64,000 bases of DNA, taken from DATFVA01 sp963721075. GTDB taxonomy: Bacteria > Bacteroidota > Ignavibacteria > Ignavibacteriales > Ignavibacteriaceae. Location of the stretch: assembly GCA_963721075.1 (NCBI GenBank), contig CAVRHV010000007.1:189075-253074 (forward strand), read 5' to 3'. The position numbers and the translations under genes were made by a program. Of the stretch, positions 17,755 through 26,823 are shown in pieces. Each line of letters opens with the position of its first letter. The first letter of the stretch is position 1. Under the pieces are notes generated by a model. That model saw only the letters and a program-made list of their open reading frames with translations. It ran no database searches and was not told the DNA's origin.

Positions 17755-18672
17755 CTAAAGTCTTAAATCAAACTGTATATTCGGAACGACAATTATATTT
17801 CCTGAATTAAGCTGCAGATTTACTTCCTTCAGGAATTTTGCACTTAAAAGAATCCTCATATTGGGACTCAGACCAAGAGAGACACCCGGGTTAAGGTAGA
17901 GGAAACCGGCTGAGCAGTCAGGTCTTTTATCTGTTGTAATAGTTGTAGTAAAGAAAAGAGGATCCTCTTCACGGGTTGTCCCGGGACTAAAATCTAAAAG
18001 CTGCTGAATAAAATATCCGGTGTTAACAAAATAATTTACGAGGGCAGAGTCGTTATTTGAATTAAATGTTATTGTAAAGAAAGGATTTATATTAGTTTCA
18101 TCACCAACGTCGTGAAATAAGTACCGGCTCTTTGTTTCATCACCCCAGAAGTCAACCACAACCCGGTCAATAACAGTGACGGCATCATACTTATATTTTT
18201 GAAATGTTAATCCTGCGTCGAACCTTACAATCGGACTTGACATATTGCTAAACAAGCCGATGCCGACATTTCCCCCTATATAATTATCATTAGAAAAGGA
18301 TATCCCGCCGAAAACTGCAAATCCTCTGGATACTTTGACGTCCATATCAAGTCCGAATAAATATCTGCTGTAAACCCACTCGATGTTTTTACTTCGTGTG
18401 CTGTATATGGAACCATCAGGAAGATCTACTGTTCCTGTGAATACCTCATCACTGGTGGCAAGCATATTTCTGCTGTTAGTAACTGAAAATTTCGGTGAAA
18501 ATGTAATTTCACCAGGATTACTATTTATATTAAGGTGAAGAGGAGGCGTAGTTATAGGAGCCTTAATCTTTGCATCACCCAGATACAAAGTTTCCTCAAT
18601 CTGCTGAGGGGCGCAGCCATTTAACAATAAAATCCCCGAGAATAAAATACAGATACAAATACAGGTTTTCAT
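17755..18672 (-). CDS. lipoprotein, probably outer-membrane associated, function unknown
   Basis: 305 residues. The N-terminus MKTCICICILFSGILLLNGC has a lipobox (LNGC), so the mature protein would be lipidated at about C20. The rest is rich in alternating hydrophobic/polar stretches with a regular beta pattern (GGNVGIGLFSNM, FDAGLTFQKYKY, ending VVPNIQFDLRL). The final residue pattern resembles an outer-membrane beta-barrel strand, so a lipidated barrel or a peripheral beta protein is plausible. No family recognised. It lies downstream of a T9SS cargo gene on the same strand, 98 bases apart. Confidence 0.75.
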   Translation of the reverse strand: MKTCICICILFSGILLLNGCAPQQIEETLYLGDAKIKAPITTPPLHLNINSNPGEITFSPKFSVTNSRNMLATSDEVFTGTVDLPDGSIYSTRSKNIEWVYSRYLFGLDMDVKVSRGFAVFGGISFSNDNYIGGNVGIGLFSNMSSPIVRFDAGLTFQKYKYDAVTVIDRVVVDFWGDETKSRYLFHDVGDETNINPFFTITFNSNNDSALVNYFVNTGYFIQQLLDFSPGTTREEDPLFFTTTITTDKRPDCSAGFLYLNPGVSLGLSPNMRILLSAKFLKEVNLQLNSGNIIVVPNIQFDLRL

Positions 18673-18770
18673 TTCAAAATCTCCTTAGTATTACCGGCTG
18701 CATAATACCGAAACGAGCTACCTGAATTGTCAAAAAAATGTCAAAGTTATGTAAAAGAACCCTGGAAGAC

Positions 18771-20615
18771 CTATTTCAGAAGAATCATTTTGCGCGTTTG
18801 AACAAAAGCACCTGCTCTGAGCTGATACAGATAAATTCCGCTTGCCAGGTTACTTCCATCAAACTTAACAGAATAACTACCGGATGATTTTTCTTCATTT
18901 ACAAGTACTGCGGCTTCTCTTCCGAGTGCATCAAAAACTCTCAGCGTAACCAGGGGATTTCTTCCTCCGGTTGCGAAGACACCGGGTATAGAATAATTTA
19001 TAGTTGTAACCGGGTTGAATGGATTGGGATAATTCTGAGAAAGGCCGAAAGAGTTTACGGAATTTATCTCATCATCAACTCCTGTTGTTGTTGTATCGCC
19101 GTAAAGTATACCATTTATTATTGCACCTTTTAATGTTCTGTCATCACTGCCGAAATCAAATGTATTCAGGAGCCTGGTAAGTCCAAAGTATTTGACGAGA
19201 TCGTAAGTATTTCCTATCAAAGATTCCGAGTTGTATCTCTTAAAATGTGTTTCTGCCTGATAAAAAGTTGTATCTGCAGAATATATTACGGCATATGGAG
19301 TCAGGTAAAACCTGTAATTTCTGACCGTATCCCCTACCTCAGCCCTTAGATCATCAACAAGATATTCCTGTCCGCTCTGAACAGAATCTTCATCGAACCG
19401 GTAGACTTTAACATTAGCCGAGTCAATTCTCTCATAATATTTAGTAGAATATCCGCCTCCGACAAAATATTCCTCTATCTCAAAGTAAGTCTTCTGATTC
19501 GGTTTTAACACCTCATCTGTTACTTTCCTTACAAATTGATATGTTTCGTAATCAGGGAATGCCCAGATATACCCATCATAAACCCAGAGGTTGCCGACCT
19601 GCAGGGGATAATAGTTTACAAGATCAGGATCCGGAGGAATTTCTTTTAAAGTTGTTAAAGAATCGTCTTCCAGCTTATATAAATGATGTTGAGTTGCAAC
19701 GTAGAGAATCTGGGTTCCGAGCTTGGGATAGATGCCGGCTATCCTCTCTTCGAACGTATGGAAGGGAGTAAAACTTTCAGCAAAATCTGTTGATTTATAT
19801 AAGTGGTAATAGTAACCAAGGTAACAGGTGCCGCTTTGTGATTTATCATTTGAGAAAGTGAAGGCTTCCGGGAATTGCTGCTTAAGCTCCCAGCTATAAG
19901 GATTACCATTATCGGCCGAAACATAAAGAGCGTAGTAGGAATACGAGATACTATTTATCCTATATATATGAACCTGGCCGGAATCGTAAAATAAAGTAGC
20001 GTTCATATATAAATCTTCAAATACGGGGTGATTATCTACAATTACCGAGTTATATCCTCCATCAAAAGATTTAATCAGGCGGTTACTATAATCGATCCCA
20101 TACATTTCATTATCGTTAAAATCTGAAACAGAGATCATATTAAAATTAAGAATGGAATCTTCAGGATACGATAACCCTCCGTCAAAACTCCTGTAAAGCG
20201 ATCCATCGCTGGCATAAGTTAGTGAAGGATTTTGCTGCGAGATATCAACATGATTAAAAGTTGACTGGAAGCCTGCTACAGCTGAATCATTATAAGCTAC
20301 AAAAGCATAATTATCGGGCATATATCCCCATCCGCAGTTTATGAAGTTGGCAGTGTCGCCAGGGAAGAATTCAAAATCCCTCACGCTTCTGGTATTTGAT
20401 CCGCCTCCAAAAAAAGCATTCATTATTCTCTTCTCATACCCGGTAGCCGTATTGTATTTATATACCGGCGCATTATCCCGGTAAAGAGGAATTCCAAAAT
20501 GGTAAAGAAGAATTGTTTCCCCCTCCGGTGTTTCTATCCCATCTAACGAAAAAAAGGTTTGTGAATATGAACTGCCGATGAGAAATACTAAAGCAAAGAA
20601 TAATATCTTTTTCAT
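18771..20615 (-). CDS. secreted beta-propeller-like protein with T9SS sorting domain
   Basis: 614 residues with a signal peptide (ILFFALVFLIGSSYS). The N-terminal half repeats short BNR/sialidase-like motifs (LYRSFDGGLSYPEDS, LIKSFDGGYNSV, LYKSTDFAESFTPF), suggesting a beta-propeller of the photosystem-II-stability/sortilin type. A second part (about 330-500) begins YYPLQVGNLWVYDG and is typical of uncharacterised Ignavibacteria exported proteins. The last ~85 residues are the T9SS sorting domain (NYPNPFNPVTTINYS, GREAAVLVNE, KMILLK). Likely surface exposed; ligand unknown. Confidence 0.83.
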   Translation of the reverse strand: MKKILFFALVFLIGSSYSQTFFSLDGIETPEGETILLYHFGIPLYRDNAPVYKYNTATGYEKRIMNAFFGGGSNTRSVRDFEFFPGDTANFINCGWGYMPDNYAFVAYNDSAVAGFQSTFNHVDISQQNPSLTYASDGSLYRSFDGGLSYPEDSILNFNMISVSDFNDNEMYGIDYSNRLIKSFDGGYNSVIVDNHPVFEDLYMNATLFYDSGQVHIYRINSISYSYYALYVSADNGNPYSWELKQQFPEAFTFSNDKSQSGTCYLGYYYHLYKSTDFAESFTPFHTFEERIAGIYPKLGTQILYVATQHHLYKLEDDSLTTLKEIPPDPDLVNYYPLQVGNLWVYDGYIWAFPDYETYQFVRKVTDEVLKPNQKTYFEIEEYFVGGGYSTKYYERIDSANVKVYRFDEDSVQSGQEYLVDDLRAEVGDTVRNYRFYLTPYAVIYSADTTFYQAETHFKRYNSESLIGNTYDLVKYFGLTRLLNTFDFGSDDRTLKGAIINGILYGDTTTTGVDDEINSVNSFGLSQNYPNPFNPVTTINYSIPGVFATGGRNPLVTLRVFDALGREAAVLVNEEKSSGSYSVKFDGSNLASGIYLYQLRAGAFVQTRKMILLK

Positions 20616-20772
20616 AATGCCCTTCCCTCTTTTAACTATTATAATATTTCGTGCAGTTTAAATATTGTTCTGAGGAATTCCTGGATAAGGAGTTTTCATT
20701 TGAATTGCCCATTTCGCCCCCGAAATAATGTTCGCTAAAGAATTTAATGAATTAAAAGGAGAGAGTTAAAGG

Positions 20773-21504
20773 TTAACTTACTGTACGCTGGCGGAGAATT
20801 TCGAAAAGCAGCACCCCGGCGGCTACAGAAACATTCAAAGACTGTATTTTCCCCTTCATCGGAATATTAACCAGAATATCGCAGTTTTCTGCTGTCAGTC
20901 TCCTCATCCCTTTTTCTTCATTCCCAACAATCACCGCGGCAGGTATTTTATAATCGACTTCGGTATAAGGTTTAGAATTTTCAAGGGATGACCCTATAAT
21001 CCAGAAACCATTGTCCTTGAGTTCCTTTATCGCCTGAACAAGATTATTCACCTGTGCAATCTTAACATGCTCTGTAGCCCCTGCGGATGTCTTAACCACA
21101 GTTTCATTTATCGGGGCGCTGTGATGTTTGGTTAAAATTATCCCGTCAACTTCCGAGCATTCTGCAGTTCTGAGTATTGCTCCAAGGTTATGAGTATCCT
21201 GAATTGAGTCGAGAAGCAAAATAAGCGGATATTGTTTCTTTTTAGCTGATGCTATTATTTCGCCGGCGTCATAGAATTTATGAGTTGACTTTCGCGCTGC
21301 TATCCCCTGTGTATTGGGATGATCGGTTAAAGCTTTAAACTTTTCAGGAGTTATCTGGTTTACTTTTATTCCCCTCTTTTTGGCGGCAATCCGGATTGCA
21401 TCAACGATCCCCCCTTTCTGTCCGAACAATATATAAACCTGCTCTATTTTTTCTCCCGAGTTAATTGCCTCAAGAACAGGTTTTCTTCCAACAATCAGAC
21501 TCAT
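20773..21504 (-). CDS. rlmB: 23S rRNA (guanosine-2'-O-)-methyltransferase RlmB-type (SpoU family)
   Basis: 243 residues. The N-terminal substrate-binding domain (IVGRKPVLEAIN) is followed by the SPOUT knot. Three SpoU motifs are present: DSIQDTHNLGAILRTAE, VIVGNEEKGM and IPMKGKIQSLNVSVAAGV. These methylate a 2'-OH of rRNA using S-adenosylmethionine; RlmB acts on G2251 in E. coli. A close relative that acts on tRNA cannot be fully excluded from sequence alone. Its ATG is directly against the stop codon of lgt, so translation is likely coupled. Confidence 0.9.
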   Translation of the reverse strand: MSLIVGRKPVLEAINSGEKIEQVYILFGQKGGIVDAIRIAAKKRGIKVNQITPEKFKALTDHPNTQGIAARKSTHKFYDAGEIIASAKKKQYPLILLLDSIQDTHNLGAILRTAECSEVDGIILTKHHSAPINETVVKTSAGATEHVKIAQVNNLVQAIKELKDNGFWIIGSSLENSKPYTEVDYKIPAAVIVGNEEKGMRRLTAENCDILVNIPMKGKIQSLNVSVAAGVLLFEILRQRTVS

Positions 21505-22377
21505 TTAAGCGGAAACCTCTTTTACAGGCTTCTTTTTGCCGGGTGTCTTCAGAGGAACCGGGACAAATCTCGGTTTATTCCGTTTAGTCAGATAAATGAA
21601 TCCTAACGTTCCGACAATAATCATAACTACAGAAATAAGCTGTGCCTCTGTGAGACCGAAAAGGATTTTGGGATTTAATCTTATTATTTCCACGAGAAAT
21701 CTTTCAGCACCTGCAAAGATGAGGTATGCCATAAATAACTTTCCGTCGCTCCAGTCTTTTTTCCGCAGCTTCCACAGAATAGCAAAAATAATTACCGCCG
21801 CAATAAACTCGTAAATTGGTGTAGGATGCAGAGGTGTATTATCAGGAACAATGCCATTAGGAAAATGTTTAGCTATATCTGTCCCTCTGAACATAACGGA
21901 AGGAGGAACCGTACCATTTGCATAATTCGTTCCCCAGGGAAGGCTTGTCGGGATCCCGTAATCGCCGTCGCCTGCAAGATGACAGCCGATCCTCCCGATT
22001 CCATACGCAAGTATCAGTGACGGTGCAGTTGCGTCTGCAATCACCAGAAAAGGAATTTTCTTTCTTTTTACATAAATCCAGATCGCGAGGGTAGCGAGGA
22101 TGAGACCTCCGTAGAATGTTAATCCGCCGGGAGAGAAAGCCATTCCAACGGGGTCCTGCAAAAAAGCATCCCAGTTTTCAAAGAGATGAAACAGTTTGCT
22201 GCCGATTATCCCGAAAACAATTGCAAGCAGTGTTATTTCGGTAGCGAGGTTGGGATTAAGTTTCCTTCTTTCAAATTCCTTTGTAAGTATATAGCTGGCA
22301 ACGATGAATGCTATGCCAAGCATTAGTCCGTAGCTGTATACAGTAAAAGGACCTATTTTAAATAATTCCGGATACAT
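21505..22377 (-). CDS. lgt: prolipoprotein diacylglyceryl transferase
   Basis: 290-residue inner-membrane enzyme that transfers diacylglycerol from phosphatidylglycerol to the lipobox cysteine, the first step in lipoprotein maturation. It has seven predicted spans and the signature GRIGCHLAGDGDYGIPTSLPWG-type segment (GRIGC then HLAGDGDYG). The N-terminal YSYGLMLGIAF and the HPTPIYEF motif are also typical. The short charged C-terminal tail is ordinary. Several lipoproteins in the same window would be its substrates. Confidence 0.95.
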   Translation of the reverse strand: MYPELFKIGPFTVYSYGLMLGIAFIVASYILTKEFERRKLNPNLATEITLLAIVFGIIGSKLFHLFENWDAFLQDPVGMAFSPGGLTFYGGLILATLAIWIYVKRKKIPFLVIADATAPSLILAYGIGRIGCHLAGDGDYGIPTSLPWGTNYANGTVPPSVMFRGTDIAKHFPNGIVPDNTPLHPTPIYEFIAAVIIFAILWKLRKKDWSDGKLFMAYLIFAGAERFLVEIIRLNPKILFGLTEAQLISVVMIIVGTLGFIYLTKRNKPRFVPVPLKTPGKKKPVKEVSA

Positions 22378-22391
22378 TGATTTTTAACCTT

Positions 22392-22901
22392 TCAGGCAAA
22401 TGTAAATTTCTCGTCAGCTATCCTGAATGTACAGAACCTGCTGTTGTTTTCCTTTTCCGGAACCGATTCTTCAATCAGTTCGATACTTTTTTTGAATATA
22501 TTAAAATTCAGAACGGCGGTGTTAATACTTCCATCCTGTTTTATAATATTTATAGTATGCTTTCCATACAATTCATCGAAATAAAGCACACCCGATGCTG
22601 GTCCCGGTTCATTCGTATAATTATTGGTAGCCTTAAGACCAAGCACGCTTATATCAATTACATTCTTTGTTTTTCTGCCATTCACAGATAACTGGTAGTT
22701 TAACACTGAAAAGAGCCTTGTTGTTTCAAGTTCAACGGCATATTGCTGGATTTTTTTTGAAGGATTATAAAAAAAGTAAAAGCTGCAGTGATATTCAATT
22801 TCCCCGCTTTGTTTCGAAGGTACTGCCTCCTTTAACTTTTCCGTAGTTTTTTTTCTGGTTTTGGGAATTCCAGGAATAGATTTAGGTTTCTTTAAGGACA
22901 T
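22392..22901 (-). CDS. conserved-looking protein of unknown function
   Basis: 169 residues with no signal peptide or membrane span. The first ~35 residues are basic and proline-rich (KKPKSIPGIPKTRKKTTEKL). The remainder has a mixed beta pattern (EYHCSFYFFYNPSKK, VLYFDELYGKHTINI) compatible with a small beta-sandwich. Its ATG overlaps the hisS stop by one base and lgt follows 14 bases later, so it is translated within this operon. I do not recognise a family. Confidence 0.7.
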   Translation of the reverse strand: MSLKKPKSIPGIPKTRKKTTEKLKEAVPSKQSGEIEYHCSFYFFYNPSKKIQQYAVELETTRLFSVLNYQLSVNGRKTKNVIDISVLGLKATNNYTNEPGPASGVLYFDELYGKHTINIIKQDGSINTAVLNFNIFKKSIELIEESVPEKENNSRFCTFRIADEKFTFA

Positions 22902-24160
22902 TATTTCTTCACACTTTTTGCTAAAATATCACCTTCACCGAGATCAATAAGCTGCTGTTCTCCGGTATTCATATTCTTCAGGTTCGCCTGGCCTTTTTTA
23001 TACTCCTCACCGCCTATAAACAGGACATATCTTGAATTGAGCTTATTGGCTTCTCTCATCTGGGCTTTTACGCTTCTGTCAAGATAATCGAAATCAGCAG
23101 AAAGGCCTGACCTACGCGAATTTACGGCTATCTTAAAAACTTCTGAAGTCAATTCTTTATCTATTCTTACAATGTAAAGATCGAGCCTGTCGTCCGGAAT
23201 GTTCATTGTGTTCTCATTTTCACAGGCAAGCAGTATACGTTCCATTCCCGCGGCAAAGCCTACACCCGGAGTGGGTGCCCCGCCAAGCTGTTCTATCAGC
23301 AGATCGTATCTGCCGCCTCCGCAAAGCGCGCTTTGTGAACCAACGCTGCCGCTGACAATTTCGAATGTTGTACGTGTGTAATAATCGAGACCCCGCACAA
23401 GTTTGGGATCAACTTCAAAAGGAATTTCTGCGCTCTTAAGTAAATTCTTAACAAGCTCGAAATCCTCAATACTTTCTTTATCAAGGTGTTCAAGCAGGAG
23501 CGGTGCTTCCTTAAGCAGCTCCTGATCGGATTCAACTTTACTGTCGAATATACGAAGGATATTTTTATCAAATCTTTTACGGCTGTCTTCCGATAATTTC
23601 TCTTTTTTATCGCTCAGGTATTCACGCAGCTTCTGTTTATAGGCCTCTCTTGATTCCGGAATTCCAAGAGAGTTTATCTTTACTGTAAGGTCTGAAAGTC
23701 CAAGCGCACGCAGAATATCGTATACCATCTGTATCATTTCAACATCAAGCATTGGGGAAACGCTTCCTATTGCCTCTGCACCGAACTGATGAAATTGTCT
23801 TAATCTGCCGGCCTGGGGACGTTCCTGGCGGAACATCGGGGAAATATAAAAGAGTTTTGAAAGCGGCTGTTGTTTCCCCAGAGAATGTTCTATAAATGCC
23901 CGAACCACTGCGGCCGTCATTTCGGGCTTTAGGGTAACACTGGTTTCGCTTCGGTCGATAAATGTATACATCTCTTTGCCTACAATATCCGTTTCCTCAC
24001 CAATACCACGGGCAAAGAGCGCAGTCTCTTCAAATACGGGGGTTCTTATTTCTTTATAGTTGAAGTTTCTGAATATGCGGGTTATAGTGTCTTCAAGATA
24101 CTTCCATTTCAGCGTTTCAGGGTATAGTAAGTCTTTTGTGCCGGTTATTGCTTTTATCAT
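22901..24160 (-). CDS. hisS: histidyl-tRNA synthetase
   Basis: 419-residue class II synthetase. Motif 1 region IRTPVFEE, then TLKPEMTAAVVRAFIEH, motif 2 FRQERPQAGRLRQFHQFGAE, the histidine-specific LVRGLDYYTRTTFEI, motif 3 PGVGFAAGMERILL and the C-terminal anticodon-binding domain (YIVRIDKELTSEVFKIA). Length is normal and the ATG is unambiguous. It lies 41 bases downstream of ptsN. Confidence 0.97.
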   Translation of the reverse strand: MIKAITGTKDLLYPETLKWKYLEDTITRIFRNFNYKEIRTPVFEETALFARGIGEETDIVGKEMYTFIDRSETSVTLKPEMTAAVVRAFIEHSLGKQQPLSKLFYISPMFRQERPQAGRLRQFHQFGAEAIGSVSPMLDVEMIQMVYDILRALGLSDLTVKINSLGIPESREAYKQKLREYLSDKKEKLSEDSRKRFDKNILRIFDSKVESDQELLKEAPLLLEHLDKESIEDFELVKNLLKSAEIPFEVDPKLVRGLDYYTRTTFEIVSGSVGSQSALCGGGRYDLLIEQLGGAPTPGVGFAAGMERILLACENENTMNIPDDRLDLYIVRIDKELTSEVFKIAVNSRRSGLSADFDYLDRSVKAQMREANKLNSRYVLFIGGEEYKKGQANLKNMNTGEQQLIDLGEGDILAKSVKK

Positions 24161-24201
24161 TTGGACAGAAATGATCCTTTCAGAGATGTTATACGGAAGT
24201 A

Positions 24202-24672
24202 TTAAACTTCGAAATAATTTTCTTCTTCTTTTTGAAAAATATCCAGTATTTCTTCAACCGAACCTGCTTCAAGAAGTCTGTTCCTGAAATCGTCTTTGTT
24301 CATCATCCTTGAGATCCGGCTTAACAGTTTAATATGTTTGCTTACAAGATTATCTTTACCAACCAGAAGAAAGACCAGGTGTACAGGCTGATTGTCGAGT
24401 GCATCGTAATCAACAGGATTTTGAGTCTTTCCAAATGCTGCGATTATATCTGAAATGGAATTCGTCTTACCATGGGGAATTGCAAATCCTTTTCCAACTC
24501 CGGTAGACATAATTTTCTCCCTATCAAGTACAGCCGACCTGACTTTCTCTATATCCTGCACCCTGCTGTCGCCCTTAAACAGATCGACGAGTTCGTTTAT
24601 TACATCTTCTTTTTTATTTCCTTTGAGATCGGATATGATCACGCCCGGATTTAATAGTTCAGAAACTTTCAT
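24202..24672 (-). CDS. PTS EIIA-type (nitrogen-related/fructose family) protein
   Basis: 156 residues. The single EIIA domain carries the phosphorylatable histidine H67 in VGKGFAIPHGKTNSI. PVHLVFLLVGKDN and the C-terminal LSRISRMMNKDDFRNRLLEA are typical of PtsN-like proteins. No EIIB or EIIC gene is near, which favours a regulatory (PtsN-like) rather than sugar-transport role. It heads the minus-strand run toward hisS. The 249-base region to the divergent gene at 24922 should hold both promoters, but I could not fix them. Confidence 0.85.
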   Translation of the reverse strand: MKVSELLNPGVIISDLKGNKKEDVINELVDLFKGDSRVQDIEKVRSAVLDREKIMSTGVGKGFAIPHGKTNSISDIIAAFGKTQNPVDYDALDNQPVHLVFLLVGKDNLVSKHIKLLSRISRMMNKDDFRNRLLEAGSVEEILDIFQKEEENYFEV

Positions 24673-24921
24673 TATCCGCCTTAATTCCTTCTATTTCAAA
24701 TGATTGCAAAATGAATCTTAAATTTAACATTCCCTCAGAAGTTAATCAATTTTATAAGTATAAATTAAATAAATGACTCAGAAGTTATGACTCGGAATAC
24801 ATCCCCGCTTTTAGCCGGCGCTGCGGAATATTCAATTTGTATCATAAATAGATTGCCTTGCAATCCAGTTTAGCTTAATTTAGAAAATGATTTATTTTTC
24901 AATTTTACGGGGATTTTTATA

Positions 24922-26623
24922 ATGGAGATACAGAATAAAACCATACTTGTATTAGGCGGCTGGGGATTGGTTGGCAGTGCGTTAATAAGAAAGCTTGTTT
25001 CCGAAGATCCAAAAAAAATAATCATTTCATCATTAAGATTATCTGAAGCACAGGAAGCGGTAGAGAAACACAGAAAAGAATTTCCCGATAAGGATAAGGA
25101 TTTGTTTGCTGCATGGGGCGGAGATATTTTCGTCAGAAACGAATTCAAGGAATTAAGCAGACAGGAAATACTTGACGATCCTTCCAAAAGGAAAATCCTG
25201 ATGATGGATATTATGGAGGAATTAAGCGAAGATATCCTGCACCAATCTTCGGTGTATCAACTGCTTACCGAGTACAAACCAGATATTATTATCGATGCTA
25301 TCAATACGGCAACGGCCATAGCCTACCAGGATGTTTATACTACCTATCGAAGCATTAAAAGAGCTATTAACTCAAAGGCAGACTACGACAGTATTGTGGA
25401 AGAAACCGAGAAACTTCTTTGCACTGAGTACATACCTCAGTTGATCAGGCACGTACAGCTGCTCTACAGTTCAATGAGTGAGATAGGCACCAAAGTATAC
25501 CTAAAAATAGGAACCAGCGGTACAGGAGGAATGGGACTAAACATTCCATATACACATAGTGAGGAGAAACCTTCGCGTGTTCTCTTGAGTAAATCATCCA
25601 TCGCGGGTGCTCATACCCTGTTACTCTTCCTGATGGGAAGAACTCCTGAAGGACCCGATCACCAAAGAAATAAAACCGACGGCTGCAATAGCCTGGAAAC
25701 GCATTGAGTTCGGCGAGATTAAAAGAAGAGGCAAACCCATCGAACTGGCAGATATACCTGTTACCCGGGCGATACCTCTTAAAGATAAATTTCAGATATG
25801 CTCAGATGTGAATTATCCTTTAACCGGTGAGACTCTTAAATCAGTATTTATTGATACAGGTGAGAACGGGATCTTCTCCCGGGGTGAATTTGAAACCATT
25901 ACTGCCCAGAAACAAATGGAATTTGTTACTCCCGAAGAAATTGCCGATGTAGCAACTTTTGAAATTAAGGGCGGAAATACGGGTCACGATATTGTAAGTT
26001 CTCTTGATCACGCGACGCTGGAACCAACATACCGCGCAGGATATATGCAGCATATGGCAGTTAAAAAGCTTGCGGAACTTGAGAAAAAACATGGAAATCA
26101 TAGTGTGGCATTTGAACTTCTGGGTCCTCCCAGACTTTCAAAACTCTTATACGAGATACACCTGATGCGCCTGTTTAATAAGACAATGCAGGATATCATT
26201 GATAAAACCCCGGATGAACTCTCAAAGAGATGTTTAGATATCATTGTAAATGATGATAAACTTAGGAATGAAATGCTTGCAGTAGGGATCCCGGTACTAA
26301 TGCCGGGCGGGGATTCACTCCTCCGCGGAAGTATTATTAAGATACCCGCTTTCAGAGGCGACAATATTGTGGATATCAACGATAAGAATATAAACACCTG
26401 GGCCAGTGAAGGCTGGGTTGACCTGCGTGCAAGTAATATGAAAAGGTGGCAGGACAGACTGAAAGAATTAATCGAAGAAGCTAATAGTATTCCCGATATC
26501 GATACAAGTTCGCAGCATGTCCGCACAAAAGAATACTGGAATAATTTCGAGGAAATAAATATTGGAAAGATCTGCAGCTGGCTCTTCATCCATGAAGAAC
26601 ACGGCAACAGAATGAAATCATAA
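24922..26623 (+). CDS. large Rossmann-fold NAD-binding protein, one apparent frameshift
   Basis: About 567 residues once corrected. The N-terminus TILVLGGWGLVGSALIRKL has the GxxGxxG dinucleotide-binding glycine motif, as in epimerases and short-chain dehydrogenases. The family's usual catalytic YxxxK is not obvious, and the protein is about twice the usual length. An extra base near 25655 shifts the frame (GRTPEGP continues as ITKEIKPTAAIAWKRIEFGE). The second half (ELLGPPRLSKLLYEIHLM, MPGGDSLLRGSIIKIPAF) resembles no family I can name. Ribosome-binding site GGGGAT is eight bases before the ATG. Strong terminator at the 3' end. Probably an oxidoreductase or epimerase; substrate unknown. Confidence 0.7.
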
Positions 26624-26645
26624 GATATTTTATTTAATTCACTCA

Positions 26646-26675
26646 AAAAAGGCTGTCATCTGACAGCCTTTTTTT
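26646..26675 (+). terminator. strong intrinsic terminator
   Basis: AGGCTGTCA-TC-TGACAGCCT perfect stem (9 bp) flanked by A6 and followed by T7. It lies 23 bases after the stop of the gene ending at 26623. The A-run also makes it usable from the other strand. Confidence 0.9.
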
Positions 26676-26718
26676 GTGTTAATGAAACTTTTTATAAAAA
26701 TTCAGGTTCAACTCTCAT

Positions 26719-26820
26719 ATGAAGAAAGGATTTATCATATTTATAAAAGCTCTGGTAATCATGGCAATTATTGCAGCTTTCATCTACCAGATGAGCATCG
26801 GAATTTGCCCGGTGCCCTGA
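26719..26820 (+). CDS. possible 33-residue membrane microprotein
   Basis: ATG to TGA encoding 33 residues. The start MKKGFIIFIK is followed by a hydrophobic span (ALVIMAIIAAFIY) and a short end containing SIGICPVP. A basic start plus one span is what a small inner-membrane protein or a remnant signal anchor would look like. The ribosome-binding site is weak (AGGTT about ten bases away). It lies beyond the terminator of the upstream gene and ends 3 bases before the convergent TlpA-like gene. It could be chance. Confidence 0.35.
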   Translation: MKKGFIIFIKALVIMAIIAAFIYQMSIGICPVP

Positions 26821-26823
26821 TAC

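Noticed and set aside
24673..24921. Promoter pair in the ptsN/Rossmann divergent gap
   Set aside because: TAATTTAG resembles a -7 box but no -33 box lies at the right distance, so I do not call it.
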